Assembly (NCBI GenBank): GCA_004431415.1
Contig: QPMI01000409.1
Span: 124,001-188,000, forward strand
DNA from: Cyanophora paradoxa
Lineage: Eukaryota > Glaucocystophyceae > Cyanophorales > Cyanophoraceae
Reading direction: 5' to 3'
Length of the DNA stretch: 64,000 nucleotides
Made by a program: the position numbers and the translations under genes. The notes under the pieces were generated by a model. That model saw only the letters and a list, made by a program, of their open reading frames with translations. It ran no database searches and was not told where the DNA came from. This document shows, in pieces, positions 44,139-55,151 of the stretch. How positions within the stretch are numbered: position 1 is the first letter of the stretch; the number at the start of each line of letters is the position of its first letter.

Positions 44139-45998
44139 ATGCAGCCCGCTCATGCCGCGGCGGCCGTCGCTGCGCCGGCTTCGCGGACTCTGAACCTCGT
44201 GGTGCACCTGACGCACTCCATGCCGTACTGGAACCTGGCCGGTGCGCCGCGGCGCCGCGCCTTTTGGCCAGCGGCCCTCTCCGAGTCTGCAACCGGTACC
44301 GCCGCGGCGTACGCGTAGTAATTCGTGCGCCGCCGCAGGCCTGGGGCTCGATAAGTACTTGCTGGAGCTGGCAAAGGAGAAGCTGCCGCGCTGGCGCGTG
44401 CACGTCGCGCGGGACGAGGCGCAGCTCGCGGAGCACCTGCCGGCGGCCGACGCCCTCTGCGCCTGGACTGTCGGCCCCGACATCGCTGAGCGCGCCCCGC
44501 GGCTCAGGTCCGATCGTTATCCACAGTTTCGCGCACTGCGCCCGCGCCCCGGCGCACAGCTCGAGCGGCGCCGGCAGGTGGCTGTCCACGCCGGCGGCGG
44601 GGACGGACTACGTGCGGGGGCTCCCTCCCCACGTCACCTTTACTTCCTCGCACGGGCGCGTCGGGCCCCGCGACGCCTGGCGTGCACTCGGTGAGGCCAG
44701 CTAGCTCTGACTTGCCGCCAGGTACCACGGGATCCCTATGGCGGAGTACTGCATGGGGGCCCTGCTGCGGGGCAGCCGCTGCCTGGACGCCATCGAGGCC
44801 CGCCGCGCGGAGGCCCGCCGCGCCGGGGCGCCGCCGCCTTCCTACGACGACCTGCGGGCCGCCGCCCTCGGCGCCGACGAGCTGCATGGGAAGACCATGG
44901 CCCGTGCCCCGCCCCCTGCCCCCGCCCTCGCCCCGCCCCCGCCGCCCGCTTGGCCCGAGCCGTCCCGCAGGCCATCGTCGGCTGCGGCTCCATAGGCCTG
45001 CACCTCGCGTGGCGCGCATCCGCCATGGGTCCGCCCTGCCCCCGCCCTAGCCTGTACCCCTCCCGCGCACCCCTGATCATGACCTCTACCCCCGGAGGCA
45101 TGCACGTGATCGGCGTACGGCGATCGGGAGCTCCCCCCAGCCTATCAGGAATGGAATCCATGTTCATACCCCCGCAGGCCGTGCGCCCCGCCCCGCCCCG
45201 CCCCGCTCCGGCGCCCCAGGCCTTGGATCAAATTGCGGCAGGCGGCGTCTGTGAGCGAGTGGGTGCCGCCGGAGGACCGTTCCTCGTTCCTCTCTGTCGC
45301 GGACGTCGTGGTGAACGTTCTCCCTGGCACTGCGGCCAACCTCCACTGGCCCGCCCGCCGCCAGCCCTCGAACGCACGCGTCTCCGCCCGACTCTTCCCC
45401 GCAGGTTCGACGAGGCGGCGTTCGCTCTCTTCAAGCCCGGCTCGACCTTCGTGAACGTGGGGCGGGGCGCGACCGTGGACCAGGCGGCCCTGCTGCGCGC
45501 CCTCGACCGCGGCGCCCCCGCCCGCGCCGTCCTCGACGTCACGGACCCCGAGCCCCCGGCCCGCGCCCACGGCAAGGTACCTCCCCAGGCATCTCCCCGC
45601 CGTCTCTTAAACTGGCATTCAAGGCCCGCAAGCGATAAATAAACCTATCTGTTCCTTACATAGAGTTCACTGTTTCAAGTTTCGCCCTGCCTCGACTCGC
45701 TGGCTGAGAAGGGCGCGCGCAGGCGGCGGGGCCCCCCAAGGTGGCGTACGCCCCCCCGGACCACCCCCTCGTCCAGCACCCCGCCGTCTTCGCCACCCCC
45801 CACGGTGCCCAACCGGCGCCGTGACGCGGCTCCAGCGCCTCCTGACGGCTGGAGCGCGCAGTGTCGGCGTACACGCCGAGCTACCTGCGGTGGGGCGTGC
45901 AGGCGCTGGTGCACCAGGCGCAGCTCGCCGAGGCCGGCGCCCCCCTCGAGCACGTCGCCCACGGGCCCCCCGCCCCCTTCCCGCCCCCGGGCCCGTAG
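44139..45998 (+). CDS. D-isomer-specific 2-hydroxyacid dehydrogenase
   Basis: This is a NAD(P)H-dependent oxidoreductase of the D-lactate, glyoxylate and phosphoglycerate dehydrogenase superfamily. The N-terminal catalytic half contains [57 protein letters not shown] and [12 protein letters not shown]. The Rossmann nucleotide loop is [20 protein letters not shown]. The catalytic region has [20 protein letters not shown] with the active Arg in NVGRG, then [10 protein letters not shown] and the His in FATPHGA. The C-terminus is Pro-rich ([10 protein letters not shown]). It has at least eight exons. Substrate specificity cannot be read from sequence; the family member closest in feel is the glyoxylate/hydroxypyruvate reductase-like group. 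Confidence 0.88.
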
Positions 45999-46052
45999 CC
46001 TTGTCTTGCTCCCGCGCGTGTATTTGGAAGAGGGACGTTTCCCAGCTCTTTT

Positions 46053-48149
46053 CTACTTCATGAGGGCGTAGCCGGAGTTGGCCATGGACATGTTGCGGCG
46101 GTCGTCCTTGCGGAAGTGGTTGGACTGCATGCCCATGTGGAAGTCCCACTCGCGCTTGGAGCGCACGGCGAGGCGCTGCTCGTGGCGGTCCGCCATCGTC
46201 ATCGCCCGCCCGCTGTCCGTCGTCCAGCCGAGCAGGCGGTACGCCGAGACGAGCTGGTTGACGAGCACCGACTGCCGCGTCTCCTCCGGCTTGTAGCGCT
46301 GCCGGTAGAACTTGGCCAGGCTCCGGTGCCCGATCCGCTTCTGCCCGCCCTCCAGGATCAGCTCGTACCCCTCGTCCGACACGTCCACCGCGCTGCGGGC
46401 GAGGCGACGGGTGAGGCGGGCCGGGGCGGAAGGAGGGGGGCCGGGGGTACGCGCCTCTTGACTTCGGGCATGACGATGAGCTGCCCCGCGTTCGCCGGCC
46501 GCTTCTTCCGCTGTTTCCTCCGCTCCGCTGCGCGCGCCGATCCTCGTGTGAGCGAGCACAGGGCGGGGCGGGGCGGGGCGGGGGCGGGGGATACCCTTGT
46601 ACTGGGCCTCGTCGACGGCGCTGGCGAGGTCCTCGCCCTCCCCCACCTCCTCCCACGCCCCCTCCCCCTCCCCCTCCTCGTCCTCCTCGTCCTCCTCCTC
46701 CCCGCCCTCGGACATCGCGTCGTCCGCCCCCGCCTCGCCCCACGTCGCGCTGCGAACGAGGGAGAGGCGTCAGAGCCCCGCACCGCCGAGCGGCAACCGC
46801 GGCCCCCGGCCCGGTGCTCGCCTGAAGTCGTAGTACTCCCCGAACTCCTCCTCGTCCTCCTCCTCGTAGCGCAGCTTGCAGTGCGACTTGCTCACCTGAG
46901 CGCGCCCCCCGCGCGTCAGACGGGTGCCCAGCCGAGCACAGCGGGGGGGAGCGGAGGCGGGCCGGTGGGAGGGGAGGGCGGGTGCACCATGTGCTTCTGG
47001 ACGGCGTCGAGGGAGTGGAAGGAGCGGCCCTTGCCGTTGCAGTAGAGGCAGACGTTGCCCACCGCCACCTTCTCCCCCAGGTACCGCACCAGGCCCTCCA
47101 CTGCGCCCCGCCCGCCTCCTCAGCGGGGCGCTCGAGGGGCGGGGCGGGGCGGGGCGGGCCGTCGCGCAGGTACTCGACGTCGGGGATGAAGAAGCCGTGC
47201 ACCTTCGTCATGTGCTCCACGTTCCTGCGCCCCGCCCCCGCAACCTCACCACCCGCCCCCGCCGGCCAGCGCGGGGGCGGCGCGCGCGGGCGCACTGCTG
47301 GAAGTCGGGGGAGCGGGTGCGGCAGAAGAGGCAGTCCTCGAGCTCGAGGCGCTTCGCCGTGCGGATCTTCCGCTCCATCATCTCCTCCTCCGTCTCCCCG
47401 GGCCGCCGGCCCCCGTCCTCGGCCCCGGCCTCCTCCTCCGCCTCCTCCATCGGCGCGTCCTCGTCCACCGCCCTCGGGATCGTGAAGCCGATCCCCGCCC
47501 CGAACTCCCGCCGCGGCGGCTCCGGGCGCGCTGCGTGCCGGCGCTCAGCGCGCGTGCGGAGGCGTGCGCGGCGCCCGCGGGCACCTGCAGCACCGGCGGC
47601 GGGCGGGGGGACGCCGACCCCGGCGCCGGCGTCCCGGGCGCCGCGGTGCGGGGCCTTCTCGTGCACGCCCCCGCCCCTCGCTATCGTCTGCGACTTCGCC
47701 TCGTTCTCCTTATGCTTGCGAGAGCGCAGGTGGCTCTCCAGCGCCGACTGGCTCGAGTACGCTTTCCTATGAGACGCCTCGCGATCAGCGGGCGCGCTCG
47801 GGCCGCCGCGGCGATCGGAGGGCACGTACATGCAGATCGAGCACTCCACTGAGCTAGCACCCGCTTCATTCTGGGCCGTCGCTGCGCCCCGCCGCCCTCA
47901 GCGCAGGAACGGAGCTCAGGTGCGGCGCCGCACATTGCAGGGGAAGGACTTTGGTGTTGAACGTGGCCAGATCGACGGGCGGAAGGCTTGCCACCTTCCT
48001 CTTGAGATTGAAGCGGTGCCATTCCTGCGCGGCGGCTCGGAGGGTCCCCTGCCAGAAATTCGCGGGCCGCGCACCGTCCGGAAGTGGTCACGCTGCACGT
48101 CCTGGTTTGCAAAGCTCGCCCCGCACGCTAAGCAAGTGAGGTGCGACAT
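46053..48149 (-). CDS. ZNF622: Pre-60S maturation factor REI1/ZNF622
   Basis: REI1-type proteins act in late cytoplasmic 60S maturation, probing the exit tunnel and recycling shuttling factors. Four C2H2-type fingers are visible: LTCLACGASFANQDVQRDHF, ECSICMYV with SALESHLRSRKHKENEAKSQ, DCLFCRTRSPDF with HMTKVHGFFIPDVEYL, and NVCLYCNGKGRSFHSLDAVQ. After finger 1 comes EWHRFNLKRKVASLPPVDLA, a family signature. An acidic tract (GEEEDEEDEEGEGEGAWEEV) precedes the conserved C-terminus: LILEGGQKRIGHRSLAKFYR, QRYKPEETRQSVLVNQL and MGMQSNHFRKDDRRNMSMAN. The start at 48149 and stop at 46053 give a full-length protein. The gene is 208 bp from the divergent aminopeptidase start. Confidence 0.95.
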
Positions 48150-48356
48150 CCTGAAGACGCTTGCCACGGAGCCTCTACCCCGCTCTCAGCCGGGTACGCA
48201 GCATCTTGCAAGAAGCTGGCGAAGCACCCGGAGCTCTTCCTGCTGCTCCTGTTCGCACTTGCCACGGCTCACGGACTGAACGGAGTGGCCCCGGACCGAA
48301 CAGCGCCCGAGCCCGGACCGAACAGCGCGGCGACCGACCCGGCCCTGAACGTAGCC
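48150..48356. promoter_or_regulatory. Divergent upstream region, REI1 and LTA4H
   Basis: The 207-bp stretch separates both start codons. It contains a direct repeat CGGACCGAACAGCGC at about 48293 and 48316. In the frame of the plus gene it reads LFLLLLFALATAHGLNG upstream of the chosen ATG, but without an in-frame ATG. Confidence 0.4.
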
Positions 48357-51300
48357 ATGACGAGCTCGGCGAAAGAAGACCCGTGTACGCTTTCTAACTA
48401 CATGCAGCTGCGCTGCGTCAAGCTCCAGCTTGACCTAGAGGTCAAGTTCGAGAGCCAGACAATCGCTGGGTCGGCGCTCTGGACGTGCCAGGCTCAGGTA
48501 TGTGCTAGGTTCGAGTGCGCACGTACGCGAGATGAGCGGCGCGCGGGTCGTACGCGCGGCTCGTACGCGCACGGGTGACGTTCCGCGCACAGACCGGCGG
48601 GGTCGACGCTCTCGTCCTCGACACTTCCCATCTCGTAATCTCCGGGGTATACGACGCGAGCAGCGGCGCGAAGCTCAACCATTCGCTGGAGGATGAAAAG
48701 GACCCGTTCGGCAGACCGCTGCGCATATCGCTCGGGCGCGCGCTGAGCAAGGGCGAAGAAACGCGGGTCCGCGTTGATTACAGCACGACACGGGCCTCGT
48801 CCGCCATCCAGGCGCGGCGCCCGCCTTCCGCTCGGCCCGCGCTGCCCGATTTAACCCCCTCCGCAGTGGTTGGAGCCGGCGCAGACGGCGGGGAAGAAGC
48901 ACCCCTTCGTTTTCTCCCAGTGCCAGGTGCGGAGGGGGGTACGGGGAGCTTCGCCGCGCCAGGGCCTGACGCTCGCTTCGCCGCAGGCGATCCACGCGCG
49001 GTCTCTCCTGCCCTGCCAGGTCCCCTTCCTCCCGAGACCCCATCCCCACCCCCCTCTCCCCCTGTCTCTCCCCCCCCCTGTGCCCCGCACCGCTGATCGC
49101 GCGTGTACCCCCGGGCAGGACGCTCCCGGGGTGAAGTTCACGTACGAGGCTACCGTCACTGTACCCGACCCGCTCCGCGTGCGTTCGGCGTCTTCGTACC
49201 CCCCCCCCCCCCCCCCCGCGCGCCGCCGCCAGCCGGCGCCGAGGGGTACCGCAGGCGATCATGTCGGCGCTGCCGAAGGGGGCGCAGCCGGTGGGGGCGG
49301 GCCGCAGCCGGCACTCCTTCGAGCAGCCGGTTCCGCCTACCCCCCTTCCACCACCTGCCGCCTACCGGCCGGCCCAACGCGTGGGGCAGGTGCCGATCAG
49401 CTCGTACCTGGTGGCGGTGGCGGCGGGGGACCTGGCGGAGCGCAAGATCGGCCCCCGCTCCTCCGTCTATGCCGAGCACCCCGTCGTCCGCACCGCCCCG
49501 CCCCGCCCCGTCCGGCGCCGGGCCGACGGGGGGGCAGGTGGAGGCGGCGGCGCACGAGTTTGCGGACACGGAGCGCTTTCTCGCCGCGGGGGAGGCCCTC
49601 CTCGGGCCCTACGTCTGGTCCGCCCTCTCGTCGCCCCCGCGAGAGCTCGCCGCGCGCCCCCGCATCATACCTACACTCCTCCCGCCTAGACGCTGGGCCC
49701 TCCCTGCCCCGCCCCGCCCCGCCGCTGACGCTCGGGGGGCAGGGGTCGGTACGACCTCCTCGTGATGCCGCCATCCTTCCCCTACGGTGCCCCGCCCCGC
49801 CCGGCCCGGCACGCCCCGCCCGCCCCGAGCGTGGGCGGGGGGGCAGGGGGCATGGAGAACCCCGTGGTGACGTTCGTCACGCCGACGCTCCTCGCCGGCG
49901 ACCGTTCGCTCGCGAACGTCCGCCCGCCCCGCCGCGACGCGCCCCGGCGTTGCTGAGGCGGGGCGGGGCGGGCGTGGCGGGCAGGTGGTGGCCCACGAGA
50001 TCGCCCACAGCTGGTGCGGCTCGTCGGGGCTGGAAGGGCGGGCGGGGGAGGGCTGACGGGGGGCGGGGCGGGGCGCAGGATGGGGAACCTTGTGACGAAC
50101 GAGGACTGGCGCTCCTTCTGGCTCAACGAGGGCAACACGCGCGCCCCGCCCCGTCCCGCTGAGCGTCCCCGCCCCCGAACCGCCCATCACCGTCCCCTCC
50201 CGCAGCGTCTTCGTCGAGCGCAAGATCATCGGTGCCCCCGCCCCCGCCCCGCGCGACGCCCCGCGCGAGGCCCCGGGCCCCTGGGGCTGAGGCCGCGCCC
50301 GCGCCCCGCAGAGGCGATGGAGGAGGAGGGGCACCCCGGGGCCGGCGCGAAGCACTTCGACCTGCACGCCGCCATCGGCCTCAAGGCCCGCCCCGCCTTC
50401 TCCCCGCCCGCCCCCTCTGCCCCCGACTTGGCGCGTGGCGCGGGGCAGGAGCTGCGGGACTCGGTGGAGCAGTACGGGGAGGACCCCCACGGCTTCACCA
50501 AGCTCGTCCCCGAGTCCGCCCGCGCTCCCCCGCGCCCGCGCCCGCGCGCCCCGCTCCGCCCCGCCCGACGGCCCCCGCCCCGCCCTGCCCCCGCCCCCGC
50601 AGCCTCACGGGCGTGGACCCCGACGACGTGCGCGCCCCCCGCCGGCCCCGCCGGCCCCCTCGGCCTCGGCCTCGGCCTCGGCCTCTGCCTTCGCCTACCG
50701 ACTTCGCTTCCCTTCTTTCCTTCCCGCAGGCGTTCAGCTCGGTGCCGTACGAGAAGGGCTTCCTCCTCCTCCACGCCGTACGCTCCCTCGTCGGAGACAA
50801 GGCGCGCCGCTGTCTGCCTTCGCCCCGCCTTATGCTCGGAGAAGAGCCGGGCGCCCCGCCCGCGCGCATCGCCTCGAGGCCCGCCCTGGGGCTCCAGCTG
50901 ATGGGCGGTGCCCTGCAGGCCTTCTGCGGCTTTCTGCGCGACTACGTCGAGCACGTGCGCCCGCCCTCGCGAGGCGCCGCCGGCTCGAACGAGGGCCCCG
51001 CCCCCGCCCCCGGCGCCTGCAGCTGACGCGGCCCCGCGCAGTTCAAGAACCGGACGCTGGGGGCGCACGACTGGCGCGCCTTCGTCGTCGACTACTTCCG
51101 CCCCCGCGGGTGCGGGGCCCGGCCCGAGGGGCCCCCCTGGAGCCCCGACGCGGGGCCGCGCAGGGTGGACCTCGAGGCCCGCATCGACTTCGACACCTGG
51201 TTCAACGCCCGCGGTGCGCCCCCCCTCCCCCCCGCCCATCGCCAGCGGCGGACGGCGCCGGCCGCGCCCCGGCGGTGGCGGCGGGGCGCAGCGACGCCCA

Positions 51301-52204
51301 GAAGCCGGCGCTAGAGGGTGTCATGGAAAGAGGGCTCGGGGCGAGGGGGCCGGGGCGGGGCGCAGGGGTGCCGCCGTACGAGCCGGCGCTGGACGGGAGC
51401 CTCATCGGGGCGGCCCGGGCCCTCGCCGCCCGCTGGCTCCACGCGGAAGGAGACCTCCACGGCGCCGCCCCCGCCGACCTCGCCGGCTGGGGCACCCCCC
51501 TGAAGGGTCCCTCCCTCCGTCCCTCTCCCGCCAGCGCGGGCGACCTCGCTCGCTGGCGCCGCCTGCCGCTGACGGTCACGGGGCGGGCAGTGCTGTTCCT
51601 GGACGAGCTGGTGGGCGGGGCGGGGCGCCTGAAGGAGGGCGCCGCCGCCCGCCTCGACGCCGCCTACGCCCTCTCCGCCGTCCGCAACGCCGAGGCGCGT
51701 CGGCCCGCCTCGCCAAGCCCGTGGCGGGGCGGGGCTGATGGGGGGCGGCGGGCCGGGGGCGGGCGGCAGGTGCGGTTCCGGTGGCAGACGCTGCGGCTGC
51801 GGCTCGGAGACGCCGCCGTCGTCCCCGCCGTCAAGGCATTCCTCGCCGAGCAGGCCCGCCCGCCCCCCTGCCCGCCCCCAGGCCCCGGGCCCGCGCCGAG
51901 GGCTCCCGTGCACCTCGAGACCCCGATCGATATCGCAGGGGCGGATGAAGTTCGTGCGCCCCCTCTTCCGCGACCTCGCCAAGCTGCCCGGGTCCGCCCG
52001 CGCCCTCCCCTCCCCCCGGCCCTCGCTCGGGGCCCCGGGCTCGCTCGCGAGAAGCTCACGGCGCCGGCGCTCCGATTGGATCGCAGGGGGGCGGGGGCGC
52101 GGGAGGCGCGGGGGGCGTTCGGGGAGCTGGGCGCCGGGTACCACGCGATCGCGGTGAAGATGATCGAGCGCGACCTCTCCGCCATCGAGGCCGAGGCCAA
52201 GTAG
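48357..52204 (+). CDS. LTA4H: Leukotriene-A4-hydrolase-type aminopeptidase (M1 family)
   Basis: This is a bifunctional-type M1 zinc aminopeptidase. The start reads [21 protein letters not shown]-terminal domain markers are [20 protein letters not shown] and [20 protein letters not shown]. The peptidase domain has the substrate motif [20 protein letters not shown], then zinc motif [12 protein letters not shown] with the downstream Glu in [23 protein letters not shown] and [17 protein letters not shown]. The C-terminal helical domain includes [35 protein letters not shown] and [13 protein letters not shown]. It ends [17 protein letters not shown]. There are about 18 exons separated by short C-rich introns. 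Epoxide hydrolase activity is possible but cannot be shown from sequence. Confidence 0.95.
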
Positions 52205-53111
52205 GGCCCCGCGGCCCGCCACAGGCCTGCAGCCGGCACCTCCGGCCGGCCGGACGCGGCGATCTTCAATACCTGCTGCTCGGTAGCACCCATGGCCACA
52301 TACCTGCTGCGGCCGCATAAGTCACAGCCGGCCGGGCCTCGGCTCAGTGCAACATTTTGCAAGACTCTAAGAAGCTTGCAAATTGCAAATTGCCTGTTGA
52401 ATTGAACATGAAGCCTTAAGACCTTCCATTTGAGCTTGAAGCGTGATCATGATCACTGATCATGAGGATCCGATGATCATGGGCCTCAGTGCTGAGTGCG
52501 GCCTGCCAGGCTGCACTGGAACATTTGGAAGCCCGGCCCTCCGAGCCTCGGAGGCCCGGCCCGGCGGGGCTCAGCGCGCTCAGCGACTTAACTCAGTGAC
52601 TCTTCAAGATTGCCACTGGCCAGTGGGCCACACAGCCGCCGTGTGAGCTGAGCAGCCTGGCAGTGCCAAAACTTGCCATGATCAGACTCCGAGATGCACT
52701 AGTACCGATGAATGAATGATGAAGTTTTTGGCAACTTGCAAGCAGTCGGTCACACTGCGGTACGTATACGGTAGGCCTTGCATTTGCAATTGAACCTTGA
52801 AGGTCTAATTCAGGTCTTGCATTGCAGTGATCATGACAGGTGATTTTGAACGGCACTTCAAGGCTTAAGCTTTATGGGTCACCCAGGTGCCCGGGTGACC
52901 GGCCGCGGTGCCCTGGCATGCGCAACTCATGCCATGATGATCAGCGCCTCCGCTCCGATCCGAGGCCCTCGAAACTCGACCCCTCGAGCTCGGCCCTCGG
53001 CGCGCCCCCGAAAGTCGCAGCCTCAGGGTCTCGCACTGTTAAATTGCAGGCACCGCGCACTCGACGCCTGGCGACTCGCGATCGGACCGGAGGCTCGCGA
53101 TCGAGCCCCTC
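52205..53111. other. Intergenic region rich in TGATCATGA-type palindromes
   Basis: No gene is supported between the convergent aminopeptidase and SAR1-like genes. GTGATCATGATCACTGATCA and more TGATCATGA variants cluster at 52443-52482, with others near 52678, 52829 and 52932. TTGCAAATTGCAAATTGC lies near 52376. The region is AT-richer than the genes on either side and may derive from decayed repeats. Confidence 0.55.
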
Positions 53112-55151
53112 CTAAGATCCCCCGCAGATCGCCCGCGCGAGCCACGCGAAGCCTGCTCGCGCGCGCGCGCGATCAGCGGGCACGCCGTCAAGGCGGGGGC
53201 GGGGCGGGGCCGCAGACCCTCGGTGTACCCCCAGGCCTCGGCCGCGCTGCAGGCCACGAGCCGCAGGGGCCGCTCCAGGGCGGCCTCCCCTCCCCCCCCC
53301 TCCCCCTCCCCTGCCCCCTGCGCCCCCGGCCCGCAGAGTCGGCGCCCCTTGCGGACCGGCGGGGGGCGAGCGGGCGGGAGGGGCGGGCCTGGGAGTCGAG
53401 GCGGAGGGCGGCGCGGAGGGCGGGGGCGGACATGGCCCCGGGGGCCTCCGCCTTGTTCCCGAGGACGAGGACGGGCAGCCCCGCGAGCTCCTCGCAAGAG
53501 AGGAGCTTCTGCGCGGGCGGGCGAGCGAGGGAGCGCTCAGAGCGTGAGGAAGAAGCGCCAAACGCACGGCTCCGAATTCGCGCCTGGAGCTCCTCGGCGG
53601 CCTCGGGGGCGCGCCCCGCGTCCGCCCCGTCCACCACGAAGACCAACCCCCGTGCGCGCGCCCCCGCCACCTGCTCGCCCCACCGCCGCCGCGCTGCGCC
53701 GCCCCCGCCCTCGCTCAGGCCGATCCGAGGGCGGGAGCGGGGCGGAGAAAGAGGCCTCAGCACCGCCGCAGTTCCCCCCCAGGACGAAGGCGGTGAAGCG
53801 GACCCCCGCGACCGCGAACTCCTCCTCGTCTGCGCCGGCGTGAGCGCCCAGCGCAGGGGCGAGGGGAGGGGCGGGGAAATGCGGCGCGCAAGCGTAGAAG
53901 GAGGGGCAGTGGACGGCGAAGCGGCCGCCCTGGAGGCGGGCGAGGAGGCAGCTCTTGCCGGCGTTGTCGAGCCCCGCCACGAGCACCCGCGCCCGCCCCC
54001 GCAGCCCCAGGAGCTCCAGCGCCGCCCCCGCGAGGAGCCGCCCCGCCGCCGCCGCCCGCCCCAGCAGGGCAGCCCCGCAGGCCCGGAGCCGCCGGACGAG
54101 TCGGAGGGGCCCCGGGGGCTGCCGCGGAGGGCGGGCGGGAGGGTCGGGGGCCCGCCCCCGTGCAGGATCTGCCGGGCCAGCCACTCGAGGCCTGCGCCGG
54201 CGCGCCGCCTTCGCGTTCGGAGCGCGTCGCGGGCGGGAGGGGGGGGACAAGCACGCGCACCTTCCGTGTACCCCTCGCCGAGGCGCGCGCTGCACGGGAC
54301 GTGCCGCAGGGCCCGGCCAGCCCTCGCCTCCTGCTGCCCGCAGTGTTGGCGTAGAAGGCGCGGGGCGGGAAGAAGGGGCGGGCGGGCGGGGGGGGGGGGG
54401 GGGGGGGCCTGGGAGTCGAGGCGGAGGGCGGCGCGGAGGGCGGGGGCGGGCATGGCCCCGGGGGCCTCCGCCTTGTTCCCGAGGACGAGGACGGGCAGCC
54501 CCGCGAGCTCCTCGCAAGAGAGGAGCTTCTGCGGGGGCGCTCAGAGCGGGAGGAGGCCTGGGGCGCACGCACGGCCCCGCGCCTGGAGCTCCTCGGCGGC
54601 CTCGGGGGCGCGGTCCGCGTCCGCCGCGTCCACCACGAAGACGACTCCGTCCAGGGCGGGGAAGTAGTCCCGCCACACCCGCCGCGCTGCGCACGCGCCG
54701 CGCGAGCATGAGCGGCGCTCGTCGCACGGCCGAGGCCGCGGCCACCGACGCGGGCGCACCGCCGTACATGCCGCTGAGGTCGTACGCGCGGAAGGCCACT
54801 CGGCCCACCTTGAACTCCTCGACGTCTGCAGCCGCGTCTGCGTCAGCGCTTGCTCCGGCGCGCCAAGATCAAGCAAACTGCCGCTAGCGACAGCTTGGCG
54901 CGCGGCCGCACGAGGGCATTGCGTCGGGCCGGTGTTCGTCGAGCGGCCCTGAATGCGGTGGCAGATCCACGTCTTCCCGCTACCTGAGAGAGCGCGTCTG
55001 TTGGGGGCAGAGCACGCCAGGAAGCAAATCGCGGACCATCCAGCCCGAAGAAAGCGATCCGCGCGCCCTTGGAAGGGCCTAGGCGGAGGAACCCAACGAC
55101 GGCCGCGATCAAGCCAATGAGCGCGCCTAAACCCGACACGACATCGACCAT
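53112..55151 (-). CDS. Tandem SAR1-like GTPase domains in one protein, switch residues degenerate
   Basis: Copy A starts [20 protein letters not shown] and runs [16 protein letters not shown] (P-loop), [54 protein letters not shown] and [14 protein letters not shown]. Copy B follows with [94 protein letters not shown], the same NKAE exon, and [17 protein letters not shown] then TAG. This is the SAR1 order (COPII GTPase), including the amphipathic N-terminus. I see no stop after A and no ATG for B, so I infer a fused protein of about 370 residues; two adjacent genes remain possible. The SAR1 catalytic His (GGHEQ) is Met in A and Asn in B. In A the switch-I Thr is His. In B the DxxG Asp is Val. 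Both have NKAE for NKxD. Introns are mostly GT..AG; the A-to-B join and one B intron are unresolved. Confidence 0.8.
53386..53532 (-). repeat. Near-identical exon repeat, copy B (partner 54406-54552)
   Basis: The block matches 54406-54552 at a constant offset of 1,020 bp with about two mismatches (53430, 53513). It encodes [20 protein letters not shown] then EAPGAM and the following helix. Flanking exons of the two GTPase copies are much more diverged. Confidence 0.88.
54388..54407 (-). repeat. 20-base homopolymer in an intron of the SAR1-like gene
   Basis: A run of 20 G on the plus strand is C on the sense strand of this gene. It directly follows the coding sequence ending LDSQ and lies inside an intron. 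Confidence 0.85.

Noticed and set aside
53112-55151. SRP receptor beta subunit as identity of the double GTPase
   Set aside because: SRPRB shares an N-terminal hydrophobic segment, but the order ARRVW..Y.PA.DG.VFVVD.AD and GYTEG..WL matches SAR1 and not SRPRB.
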